Of a stretch of 64,000 nt of DNA, positions 34,516-45,490 are shown piece by piece. The position numbers and the translations under genes were made by a program. Origin of the DNA: Ipomoea triloba (Eukaryota > Streptophyta > Magnoliopsida > Solanales > Convolvulaceae). Position 1 is the stretch's first letter, and every line of letters starts with the position of its first letter. The DNA is taken from the NCBI RefSeq assembly GCF_003576645.1, contig NC_044925.1, positions 8,010,715-8,074,714 on the forward strand. Direction: 5' to 3'. A model generated the notes under the pieces. The model made no database searches. It worked only from the letters and a program-made list of their open reading frames with translations, and was not told the DNA's origin.

Positions 34516-35187
34516 TCTTTAACACATTAAAAATAAATATTTATCCATGATTTACAACAATATAATTTGCCTTTTACATTTTCATTAATTTTTAATTTGA
34601 AAACATTACATTTCAATATTAGTTATTTTACTTATTTAGTTGCAATGTTAAGTTCAGTCATCCAATAAAATTTTTACACAATAGCTGTCAATTGTGAGGG
34701 CAAAATGATAAACTATTAACCGATAATTAAATCTAAAATTCTGAAATTAACTATACTTGTGCTCGGCCAAGTCATAGAACAAGGTAAAATATATGCAGCT
34801 ATACCATATGCAATGTTGCAAATATCGCGCCTAAGCACCAATTAATTGGCGCCAAGACGTTGACCAACTACCTAGCGTATCATCATAATCGATGGTCTTG
34901 ACAGCTAGCCGGCTAGGTTGCCTGGGCACTGCATAAACCACTTAGTCGCTGATCGCTTAGGCACCCGACTAATTAGTTATTGTTTCTTCTTTTTTTTTTA
35001 AATGAGTTATTTTACTCAAAGTCACGTCGTTTTGAGCGAAAAATCCTAAATCGTTCAAACCCTAGATTTTTTAAACTTAATATTTAATATTTTAGTATTA
35101 AATATTAAAGTATTATATAGTTTAAAATTATCAAGTCTTAAAAAAATTTAAACAATTTTTTAAAAATAAAAAAATAAAAATACACAG
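34516..35187. other. Intergenic DNA
   Basis: AT-rich with no recognisable coding or RNA gene. The CTTAGGCACCCGACTAATTA-type wording at 34830-34975 looks repeat-derived, but I cannot classify it. Confidence 0.4.
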
Positions 35188-35350
35188 GACTTGTTTGGCA
35201 ATCGGCGGTTAGCAGATTCTATTAGCGGTTAACAAATAACATATTGTGTCAACGAGTTTGACAAGCGGATTATTTTAGCAGTTTGTATAAAGGTATTTAG
35301 TAAAATTAGCTATTTATATTAGCGGTTAACATGTAAAATGATCAAAAGGG

Positions 35351-35399
<49 letters not shown>

Positions 35400-35474
35400 T
35401 ATTATTATTATTATTATTATGATAAGAAAAACACTAGAACTAAAACAAAACAAAAAGATGTGGGATCATTTCTT

Positions 35475-35485
35475 ATCCCACATCG
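35475..35485 (+). promoter_or_regulatory. snRNA-type upstream sequence element (USE), first box
   Basis: ATCCCACATCG matches the plant snRNA/7SL USE consensus RTCCCACATCG exactly. A second exact copy is at 35621-35631. No U1, U2, U3, U5, U6 or 7SL sequence follows either box. The motif may therefore be a repeat-borne promoter remnant or a coincidence. Confidence 0.45.
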
Positions 35486-35501
35486 GAAGTTAAAAAAAAA
35501 A

Positions 35502-35554
35502 GGGGGGAGGGGGGGGGGGGGGGGGGGGGGNNGGGGGGGGGGGGGGGGGGGGGG
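35502..35554. other. Poly-G tract with a 2-N gap
   Basis: An almost pure G run interrupted by NN at 35531-35532. It resembles the gap at 2404-2752 and is probably an artefact. Confidence 0.85.
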
Positions 35555-36019
35555 CGTTGGGGGGCGTTGAGCTCCCTAATAAAAGGAAGCTTAACGCCCC
35601 TTTAGTTTCTCCCCTTGTCCATCCCACATCGAATGGGCAAGAGAAGAGAAGCCCGATGCTTGGGATGGGCAAGAGAAGATAAGGCTTCTTTATGAAAGAA
35701 GCCTGGCCTCAGGCTTCCCTAAAATGCTCATCCCAAACGTTGTTACTTGACGCGTTTGGTTTTCCGCGATTCGGAGCAAAAATGCTGCTCCGGACCTCTA
35801 TTTTACCAAACATAAATTTTTAATTTGGACATTTTGACTAAGTCAATATGCCAAATTAGCGGATCCGTCAAAGTCTGGGTGGATTCGTTATTTACCAAAC
35901 AAGACCACAACTGCTTGGGCGATGATTAATCGGTCGAGCGCCTAGCAATTTTTTTAATCATGACAATATGTCAACAATTACATATATTTATATAACTGAA
36001 GTACAATCAACACATAAAA

Positions 36020-36667
36020 TAGTGTATATATAAGTTTTATGTGGGCTCTCTCTAGGGTTTCTTCCTAGAGAGTTTTCTCCCTAGTTTTTCTAGGGTTTGT
36101 TTTCTTTGTCTTCTGTCTTCTTGTCCATCCGTTTTGTTAGTGTTTCTCCTGTCTATTTAGTCCTTTGTCTGTGCTCTTCTAGTTGTCGTTGAAAAATGGA
36201 TGTAAGTGTTATCGAGGATAAATGTTCAGATCTGACTTTGGAGGAGGAAGAAGTGGGAGGTCTTGAGGTATAGTACATGACCTGCATGACGAGACTAATA
36301 ATGTGCCTCATTGGGAAGTAGTTGGCTATTTCCTCATAGACAGGCTGATCAAGTCCGATCATATGTAGTAGGTTCTTGCGTCCGTGTGGCGTCCAGTAAT
36401 GGGGATGCGTGTTCTATCCCTTGATGATAATCTTTTCTTATTCTAGTTCCCGCATGTTAAGGATATCATGTTAAAGATATGAAACCTGTCCTCAAAGAAG
36501 GTTTGTGGTCGTTCGAAAACAACAATTTGGTGTGTAAACAAGTTTTGGCTAGATCTAGGGCGAAGGATATAACGTTGGATTCCGTCGACTTCTGGGTCTA
36601 AGTGCACGACTTACCTACAGTGTATGCGACTAATGATTTCATCAAATTATTAGATTAGGGTGAAGAT
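36020..36667 (+). pseudogene. L1-type LINE, 5' part (ORF1 remnant)
   Basis: The leader has repeated CTAGGGTTTCTTCCTAGAG motifs; an ATG at 36196 opens MDVSVIEDKCSDLTLEEEE. With stops and frameshifts the strand continues with the DUF4283-type ORF1 sequence of plant LINEs (SFENNNLVCKQVLARSRAKD, LDSVDFWV.VHDLPTVYA). The reading resumes after the Copia insertion at 44034 with PLKRRMRLNRKDGTSQWVTF and a CCHC knuckle (CFCCGILGHSDKFC). Confidence 0.85.
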
Positions 36668-36814
36668 TATAAGGGAAAGTAGGAGGAAGTTTATATATAC
36701 ATTGTCTGAGAGAGAAAGCAGGAGGAAGTTTAAACAAACTACAACCTATTCTACAGGTAAACAAACTAAGAGAGAATAGTTGCTAAAATACAAACAAGGA
36801 TGAGAACTAGGCTT
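36668..36814 (-). repeat. Copia 3' LTR
   Basis: Shares CATTGTCTGAGAGAGAAAGC-type sequence with the other LTR to AGGATGAGAACTAGGCTT. About 25 bases present in the 5' LTR (43872-43905) are missing or replaced here. The LTRs differ at several bases, so the insertion is not very recent. Confidence 0.85.
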
Positions 36815-38465
36815 CCCCCGCAAGATTGAGGATCCATCGGAAACGCCAATCTTGGACCGAAAGTATAAAAACGAGGCACGTCCCAACGGTTTGGTAAGAA
36901 CATCAGCAATTTGATATCTGGATGGAATATGATGAACTGACAGAGTGTCATCCGCCACCTTCTCACGCACAAAAAAATAGTCCAAAGCCAAGTGTTTCAT
37001 GCGAGAATGAAAGACAGGATTGCGACAAACGTACGTAGCTCCCAAATTATCACAGTAGAGAGTAAGTGGATGTTTAGGCGGAATACCCAACTCACACATC
37101 AAATTTTTTATCCACAGAAGCTCCGCAGTGGCATGCGCTAAAGCACAATACTCCGCCTCTGTGGAAGACCGATACACAGTTTTCTATCGAGCTGATTTCC
37201 AAGAAACTATATTTGAACCACAATAAATAACATAGGATGTAGTAGAGCGGCCATCATCCCGGATACCACCCCAATCAGAATCAGAAAATGCAGTCATCGC
37301 AAGAGAAGAACCACGGCGGAGAAGAAGACCATGAAAACAAGTGCCCTTCAAGTAACGCAACAAGTGTTTTGCCGCCTGCCAGTGTACAACTCCTGGAGCA
37401 TGCATATATTGAGAGAGGCGATTTACAGCAAAAGTGACCTCTGGTCGCGTGAATGTTAGATATTGAAGCAAACCAATAAGTCGATGAAACCCCGTAACAT
37501 CAACAACAGCTGACAAATCGGCAGGTGGCAAAGAAATAGTAGAACTCATTGGTGTAGACACCGGTTTTGCACCATCCATGTTGAAACGCAATAAAACATC
37601 TTGAAGATACTGACTTTGAGAAAGAAACAACCCAGATGCCACAGGAACAACTTCTACTCCCAAAAAATGATGCAAGAACCCCATATCACGAATGGAGAAA
37701 CGGGTTGCTAAAGCAGACGTGAACCGTTTCAAAAAGATAGAATTATTCCCTGTCAGAATAATGTCATCTACATAGACCAAAAAATACACAATGACACTAT
37801 CTGAATGATAGATAAATAAAGATGTATCTGCTATAGATTTCTGAAAACCAATGCTCAACAAATAAATTGACAACTCCATATACCATGCACGCGGTGCTTG
37901 TTTAAGGCCATACAAAGCCTTTGTTAACTTACAAACATGCGTTGGGTGTTGGGAATCAAAATAACCAGGTGGCTGCTCCATATACACCTCTTCATGCAAT
38001 GTGCCATGAAGGAAAGCGTTGTTGACATCAAGCTGTTGTATAGGCCAATGGCGACTCAAGGCAATTGTGAGGACAAGACGAATAGTCACAGGCTTAATAA
38101 CAGGACTAAAAGTTTCAAAATAGTCACGCCCGGGTTCCTGCAAAAAACCTTTAGCAACAAGCCGTGCTTTATATCGATCAATAGTACCATCAGGTTTCCT
38201 TTTCACCCGAAAAACCCATTTACAGCCAATGGTAACATGATGTCTCCTCGGAACAAGAACCCAAGTATCATTACGAATGAGAGCATTGTACTCATCATCC
38301 ATTGCAGTACGCCATCTAGAATCCCGAAGAGCTTGGGCAACCGTAGATGGTTCAATAGCAGAGGGCAACGGATGTGATGTAGTACAATTCACAAATTTAT
38401 CATTGTAGTACTTGGGATTAGGGCGACGGATACGAGTTGGACGAGTAGATGGATGTTGTACTTGA

Positions 38466-38790
38466 GAGACGGCAGGAGGCTCTTGGGGAGCCACAGACTG
38501 CGAGGAAGACTCCGTAGATATAACAGGTTGTGGGTGGACAGAATCTTGTGGTGAGGTGACAGCAGGAGGCTCTTGGGGAGCCACAGACTGCGAGGAAGAC
38601 TCCGTAGATATAACAGGTTGTGGGTGGACAGAATCTTGTAGTGAGGCGACAGCAGGAGGCTCTTGGGGAGACGCAGAGTTAGAGGGGGACTCCGTAGATA
38701 TAACAGGTTGTGGGTGGACAGAATCTTGTGGTGAGGCAACGGCAGGAGGCTCTTGGGGAGACGCAGAGTTAGAGGGGGTTTGAGAGCTAC
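38466..38790 (-). repeat. 90-bp tandem repeat in the Copia integrase-RT linker
   Basis: About 3.6 units with an exact 90-bp period (GGCTCTTGGGGAG recurs at 38479, 38569, 38659 and 38749, approximately). On the coding strand each unit encodes 30 residues containing PQEPPAVASPQDSVHPQPVI. The units are nearly identical, so the expansion is young relative to the rest of the element. Confidence 0.9.
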
Positions 38791-40116
38791 CTGGAGTATC
38801 AGCAACATGGGAGTCAGATTGACCGGCCACAGGAATATCTGATTGAGTGTGGGATTGATCTGAAGCACTCGCAGGTATTGGAATACGCACAACCAGATAG
38901 GGAACAAAATAAGGATTCAAACTTTGTTCATTTGGTTTACGAACACTTGCTGAAATCTCTTCATAAGGAAAACAATGGTCAACGAATTTAACATGCTGAG
39001 AAAGATATAAGCGATTAGTAGAGGGGTCTAAACACTAGGCAAATTGAGTTGTAGAATATCCTACAAAAATGCATGGAATAGACTTTGGATGCAACTTGGT
39101 TGACACATATGGCCTAAGCCAAGGAAAACATTGACAACCAAAAGGCTTTATTTTTCTATAGTTCGGAGATGACCCAAAAAGCATGCGAAAAGGTGTTTGA
39201 TTGTTTAGAAGTGGAGTGGGCATGCGATTTATCAAATACATAGCACATTGGAAAGCATACGACCAGAAAGTAATAGGAAGATTAGCACGACGAAGTAAAG
39301 AAAGTCCAGTCTCGACAATGTGTCGATGCCGTCGTTCAACAGTCCCATTGTGCTCAGGTGTGTGGGGGGGGGGTGTGGTAAAGTGAGAAATACCATGTAG
39401 ATTAAACATAGGGATTAACTTTTTAAACTCACCACCGTTATCTGAAAATATAGACACAATCTGATGACCAAAATATTTTTCTACTAATCGCTTGTATTGA
39501 GGGAATATAATGAAAACATCAGACTTCTTTTTCAGAGGATATAACCAAATATACTTTGTGAAGAAATCAACAAAGACAATGTAATAAAAATAGTCATCTA
39601 CAGATATTTGAGTGGTTCCCCAGACATCAGTGTATATTAACTGTAATGGCTTATTACTAGTTAGGGAATTATCTGAAAATGGCAATTTATGGCTTTTACT
39701 GATATCACACGAAGTGCAACTAAAATTATGTAAGGCAGAAGACTGAAAATCAACACCGTAACATTGTAGAATTTGTTGTAGGATTTTGGTTGATGGATGA
39801 CCAAAGCGATGATGCAAGTCCATGATAGAGGAAGAAACTGCAACATTGACTTGAGGATTTTTTGACATTGAGGCATAATAGACATCATGAATGTTTTCTC
39901 CCCGTAGTATCGACGCCCCCGTGCGTTGATCCTTCACAAGAAAGTAAGAAGGGAAAAATTCAACCGAGACATTGTTAGATTTACATAGTTGAGAAACTGA
40001 CACCAAATTATTTCGTAACTTGGGAACACAAAGAACACCGAATAAAGAAAGATTACGAGTCATAGCAGGAAAAATGGTATGACCAGTATGCGAAATATGT
40101 AAACTATTACCATCAC

Positions 40117-42745
40117 TAGGGGTGGGCACGGGTTGGGTTCGGGTTCGACCCGTGGCTAATTTCGGGTACCCGAAATTTTCGGGTTGGGATTTTTGGTACC
40201 CGAGCCCGAACCGAGATATTAACAATCATCTTCGGGTTCGGGCTTATCGGTTCGGGCCTGCATCAGGTTCGGGTGTCTATACCCGAATTTTTTAAATATG
40301 TTAATTAAAATAAAGAAATCTAAGAGTTTGAGTAGCTAAATGGATTACAATTTTGTAAAATCATAATTTCAAAATAAAGTAATTATTACAACCCATCAAC
40401 TTTAATAAAATTACAACAATTTACAAATATAATATTTTGTTATTAAGAACATGAAACATCAATAACGATAACACATAAAATTGAAATTTAATAGGTGAAA
40501 ATGCAGATGCTTGGCAACTTGAGTGAATCATCTATCTATCGATATATATATTGTAGTTCGATCCTCTATAGGTATTAGTTCCATCATTGAATTTCATATT
40601 TGCTGCAATAATGAGAAATTAATAGTTAGATCAATATAATTTCAATTCCCTTCAAATGAGAAGAGGGGTTAAGATCAGGGGATAAGATCAAATCTAACAT
40701 ATTAACACACTGCTGATATCAGCAGACCTAACCACACAGGCATAGTAAAGAATTTAAGAGTTTAAATAATTAAAAGAGGAAAGGGATATTGGTAGTTGTC
40801 CAGTTGCATGCAGGTACATGCACTATATTGCCTATGAAACAGACAAAAAGTAACAGAAATGATGGGTGATAAAAATTTTGGCTGGCCTGTGAGAAATTAA
40901 AGCCAAGTCAATAGTTAAAGATTTCAGCATATCTCATCTCTAGTAATAAAGAAAGGATGCAGGATGATGAGTCTCATACAAATAATATCACCTATCTATC
41001 TATCTTTGCACAATACAATCTACTGCAACTTTATTTGAGAAACATTTAATTTTGAACTTGAAAGCAAACACAGAAAGACTATTAAGAATTTCCTTTGACA
41101 ACCTAAGTTACATAACATTGACTGCAAATGCAATTAAAGATCATTTAGGACAAATCTCAAAAAAATACATCCTCATCACCATTCACCACCTCATACATCT
41201 ATTTATATATGTATTCACACATACACATATGCATGAGTACAAAACTACCAAATTATCCCAGACAACAAAATCAAACCTACAATATTCAGTGAACTCACTG
41301 AATACTACCAACTAAAAATTTACAACAAAAAGATTTTTAAGAAATAAACACCAAAATTTTTCAGATATTGATACAAAGAATTGCACTATTATAATTTATA
41401 ATTTTATATGAACTCAAAAAGTATTTTAAATGCATTCATACAGAATTCTGAGTTAGCATAATTTCAAAATCATATGTATATACAAATATACAATGATACA
41501 AAGAACTTCATTAAAAACTCCAAATCTTCAATATTTATACATACCTTATCTCCCAAATGATGTCTTAAAAACCGCAGGACCATACATTCTCATTTCACCC
41601 TAAAATGAGAATTCAAAAGTATTAACAGTTCACAATTTTTGTCATAAACTTCAAGAATATAATATTCAACAATATGACAGTGTATTCACAAAATCACATT
41701 TATTCATTAATTTCACAAATTCATAAAATTCAAGAATTAAGACTTTAACAATTATCAGTATATTCATAAATTCATAACACAATTAACACAAAATTAGAAC
41801 TACACAAAATTTTAATTTAAACTCTAATTTTAATGGATACATTAACAAGTTTTCTGTAAATGAATTATAGTTAACTTTAGTTTTCTAGAAAAAAAAAACA
41901 AACTAATTAAAAAATCCTGGAAAAATCATAGTTAAACCAAATTTTCTGTAAACAAAATTGTAGGACCAAGTGACCAACTATAATTTCTGGAAAAAATCTT
42001 AGTTAAACTAATGCAAAGAAAACATTTTAAAAAAACTTTTAAAAGTCTTAAAACTTTAATTGTCTGAAAAAAAAACGAAAAAAAAACTAAAATAGCAAAC
42101 TAGCAGAGTAGTAGTAAATTACGTGTCACTCCTGTTAGATTTTCATGGCTAGTCACTGAAGAAGCTAAGGGCATATCCCTGGATCTAGGGTTTCCTGTGT
42201 GAAAGAATAATCAGAATATGAGTATGAGTAGATAAAACTCAAAAAGTGTGATGTTAGAGGAGACTTACCGGTAGGCAAGAGTCGACGGTGAGAACCTGAG
42301 AAGGAGTCGAAGTCACTGTCTCGCGAAAAGGGTGAAGTGGCGGAGCCGGATCGGAGTGGCTGAGAGGGTCAGAACACCAGAGGGGTGAGAGGCAGAGTGT
42401 CGGAGACAAAGAGACTTCGGCGGTGGTGTCTGGATGAGAGGTTTGAGGTGAGGCGGAGATGGTGTCTGGATAACAGGGTGAGGTGAGGAGCGAGAGGCGT
42501 GAGGCGCAAATGAGATGAATGCCTTCAACCCTAACATATATTTCCTTTATATACTTATATATATTTCGGGTTTCGGGTCGAATCCGAAACTCAAACGGCG
42601 AACCCGAAATCCGAACCGACAACATTAATTTGTGTTTTGTAATTTTGCGGGTTCGACCCGTTTTGGCTCGAATCCGACCCGATTCGAGTCAAACGGGTCA
42701 AACCCGCGGGTTTTTCGGGTTGGACCCTATTTATGCCCAGCCCTA
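40117..42745. mobile_element. hAT-type non-autonomous element, 2629 bp, inside the Copia element
   Basis: Flanked by a perfect 8-bp duplication ACCATCAC (40109-40116 and 42746-42753). Termini TAGGGGTGGGCACGGG and, reversed, TAGGGCTGGGCATAAA, bordered by GGGTTCGGGTTCGACCCG-type repeats. It interrupts the Copia gene between DGNSLHISHTG (integrase side) and LGDG (protease side). No hAT transposase was found; short frames near 42254-42625 are GA/CT-rich and probably non-coding. Confidence 0.93.
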
Positions 42746-43861
42746 ACCATCACCCAAGAAGATCTCATCAGGACCACCATAGTCAGAAAGTCCTTGCAGT
42801 GAGGACGGATGAGACGTGATGGGAAGCACCACTATCAAACATCCACGCCTGGGAATTAGCTGGTGATATATTAGTCGTATTAGCTGTAGGAGAATGGGAA
42901 TTACTTGAGGCTTGAAGAGTCTCCAGCTGGACATTATGATTTTTTAGGAACCTTGCTAGCTTGCGACAGAATCGAGTTTCATGTCTTGGAAAATCACAAA
43001 AACGACAAACCTTTTCATTTCTGTTGTTTCCATTGCTAGACCGATTCGAATTCCCATTGAAACCTCCACGAAAACGCCTAGTGCCAAAAGATGGCGTCTG
43101 ATCAGGTTGAAATGCCGCAGAAGACCGACCAACCTAAGAGTTCCTAGAGGACATTCTTTGGGTAGCATTAGCTGTGGCCAACAGAACTTGTTGTGCCTCA
43201 TCATTTTTCTTCATCAACCGTTCACAATCCACAAGTATATCAGAAAGTTTTGAGAAGGAGATGGCATTGGCGCGAACACGAGCAGCGGCCATAACAGAGT
43301 GAAACTCATCCCCTATTTGCGAGAGTACATGGGCAACCAGATCATCAGCAAGCACTTTCATCTCTTGCAAAAACTCAATGACAGGCCTGGATCCTCGTGG
43401 ATTATTCATTAGTTTTGCCTTGAGTGAGATAACTCGGCCGCGGGAGGTATTAGCAAACCGGGTAGCGAGGCAGTCCCATGCATCTTTTTCAGTGGCGGCT
43501 GAAGAAATAACTGATTGTAGTGTATCAGAACAACTTCCCAAGAGTGCGCTTATACTGATTTGGTCTTGACGATACCAAATCAAATGGGATGGGTTTTTAG
43601 TTGTTCGTTGTGCGTCTAAAAATTGAGCAGGTGTTGTGGTAGTGCCATCTAGATAACCAGAGAGGAGTGTTGCTTCAACCTGTCGTCTCCAGACAGGAAA
43701 ATTGGTAGAGGTAAGTTTAATAGGAAAATTGGTTGGAGCAGCTAGGTGTATAATTTCGGTGGTAGCAGTGACAGCCATGTAGACAGTGGAAAAGGAATTG
43801 GTATTGAGGAGGGAGGAAAAAAAAATTTTACTCGTTAGAGTAGGTAGTGGCTCTGATACCA

Positions 43862-44033
43862 TATAAGGGAATGTATATTTCAATGAATAAAGAAAGAGAT
43901 TACATCAGTTTATATATACACTGTCTGAGAGAGAAAGCAGGAGGAAGTTTAAACAAATTACAATCTATTCTGCAGGTAAACAAACTAAGAGAGAATAGTT
44001 GCTAAAATACAAACAAGGATGAGAACTAGGCTT
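43862..44033 (-). repeat. Copia 5' LTR
   Basis: 172 bp ending next to the primer-binding site; paired with 36668-36814. Confidence 0.85.
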
Positions 44034-45405
44034 TAATAAAGATGAATGTGAATACCCCTCTGAAGCGAAGGATGAGGCTAAACCGTAAGGATGGCACATC
44101 ACAGTGGGTTACTTTTAATATGAACGGGTAAGTACTTTTTGTTTCTGCTGTGGGATTCTAGGCCATTCTGATAAGTTTTGCAAGAAGGTCTACGAAGAAG
44201 GCATTACCCCAGATAATTTTCCATATGGTTCCTGGTTACATGCAAGCAATCGTAGGCAAGTCCAGCCGGTTGGTGAGAAGTGGTTATTGGCCGAGCGAGC
44301 TTCCTTTAAAGCACATTGGCAATTGGCAGCAGAAGTTTATTTCAAAGGCGGGTAGGGAAGTCTTAATTAAGAGTGTTACGTTGCCGAATAAGTCTGTGAC
44401 ACAATTGAGAAACTGTTGAACCAGTATTGGTGGAGTAGTGGCAAGGATCGTCACAATGGTATTCACTGGTTGAGCTGGTCGCATTTAAACATTCCTAAGA
44501 AACGAGGTGCCATGGGTTTTAAAAAACTTCATGAGTTCAACATTGCTCTTTTAGCCAAGCAGGGATGGCGTTTATTGGTTAATCCAGATTCTTTGGTGCA
44601 TAAACTTTTGAAAGCCAAATATTTTCCTCCTTGTGGCAATGTGGTTGAGACGACATCACATATTTTTTGTGTGTAATGGCTGGTCAGGTTTGGGGAGAAG
44701 TTGATGTTCTGCAAGGGAAGTCGCTGCCTGAATTTATGGAATCAATATTTACGTGCAGTGCATTTGGCGGCTATTTTTTTGGGTTATGTGGACTGCCAGG
44801 AATGATAGGTATGGAGGGATGCTGACGATGGATGGCTTGCGCATGCAAGTCTAGGTTTTACTAGAATCATGGAAAGATGCTTTATCGTGGTCCTAATGTT
44901 GCTGCGACTAGCAGTATCCCCTCTGTTTGGACCCCTTCTTTTCATGGTCTTTTAAAGTGCAATATTATTACCGCGATCTTTGATAATGGTGCAGGTTTCG
45001 GACGGTAGTTCGAGACCATATGTGTACGTACATTTGTGGCTGCTAAGAGTGACTAGCTCGGGTGCACTCCTGATCCTTTTTTTTAGAAGCCTTGGCAGTC
45101 AAGAAAGCTTTGACTTGGTTGAAAGATTCTGGTATAAATAATGTTATTTTAGAGTCTGATTATTTAAATTTTGGTCTTGCTTTTAGTTCTCACTTGTTAA
45201 GCAATGTCTATCTATTGCTAAGTAGTACATTGGAAACGTTTCCGTTCGCCATGTCAAGTGGTCAGCGAATCACGTGGCTCATGTACTTACACGGACAACT
45301 GGTTCTTTGTTTGTTCGGGGTTCGTGGGTCTCCCCTCCCATTTGTATTGCTGATATATTGAGCTTTTAATGCAAGTCCTCGTTTGCTTTCCAAAAAAAAA
45401 AAAAA
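44034..45405 (+). pseudogene. L1-type LINE, 3' part (ORF1 end, ORF2 C-terminus, poly(A))
   Basis: After the ORF1 zinc knuckle (about 44130-44190) most of ORF2 (endonuclease and RT core) is missing. The text jumps to the zf-RVT-like region (QKFISKAGREVLIKSVTLPN; SHLNIPKKRGAMGFKKLHEF; LLVNPDSLVHKLLKAKYFPP), then the RNase H-like C-terminus (EALAVKKALTWLKDSGINNV and, after a frameshift, KWSANHVAHVLTRTTGSLFV). It ends with an A run at 45392-45405. The internal deletion and stops show a dead copy. It is convergent with RHD3, whose stop codon is at 45491. Confidence 0.88.
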
Positions 45406-45490
45406 GACAATCAGCAAAGGACTTAAGGAGACATTATACAACAGATTAGTACTCCGTATATTGCATGGGGTTGCTAGAGTGCCGCATAAA

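Larger units (their letters stand above)
35188..35908. repeat. MITE-like repeat with internal USE boxes and a poly-G gap
   Basis: Ends AGGACTTGTTTGGCAAT (35187) and TTACCAAACAAGACC (35908) form short inverted termini. Inside are (TAA)n/(ATT)n (about 35351-35421), a hairpin TGTGGGAT..ATCCCACA (about 35459-35482), two ATCCCACATCG boxes and a poly-G/N tract. Later CGTTTGGTTTTCCG (35754) suggests a second element nested here. Confidence 0.45.
36746..43778 (-). pseudogene. Copia gag-pol polyprotein, disrupted
   Basis: From the ATG at 43778: gag (AAPTNFPIKLTSTNFPVWRR; GSRPVIEFLQEMK), a zinc knuckle CRFCDFPRHETRFC (about 43000), and protease DSGASHHV (about 42830). After the hAT insertion: integrase with HHCC (HHRFGHPS..CTSC) and D-D-E parts (YTDVWG, FSDNGGEF, EHNGTVERRHRH), about 40080-39040. 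Then a proline-rich linker, RT with YVDD (LVYVDDIILTG, about 37770), and RNase H ([22 protein letters not shown]). Lesions: in-frame TAG at 43134, 39035 and 37184, a frameshift near 42790, and the 2.6-kb hAT insertion. Confidence 0.93.
36668..44033 (-). mobile_element. Copia LTR retrotransposon inserted in the LINE
   Basis: A complete but dead element, minus strand, with a 5' LTR at 43862-44033, a primer-binding site TGGTATCAGAGCC (43849-43861, initiator-Met tRNA type) directly inside it, gag-pol, a purine-rich GCGGGGGAAG before the 3' LTR, and a 3' LTR at 36668-36814. Short LTRs and an INT-RT-RNase H order identify Ty1/Copia; short LTRs suit the Ale/Retrofit group, by inference. It splits a LINE and is itself split by a hAT element. 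Confidence 0.92.

Noticed and set aside
35475..35760. U-snRNA or 7SL RNA gene behind the USE boxes
   Set aside because: None of the conserved U1, U2, U3, U5, U6 or 7SL starts was found downstream.
42254..42625. Possible gene inside the 2.6-kb hAT element
   Set aside because: GA/CT-rich, no recognisable domain, and not a hAT transposase; frames overlap on both strands.
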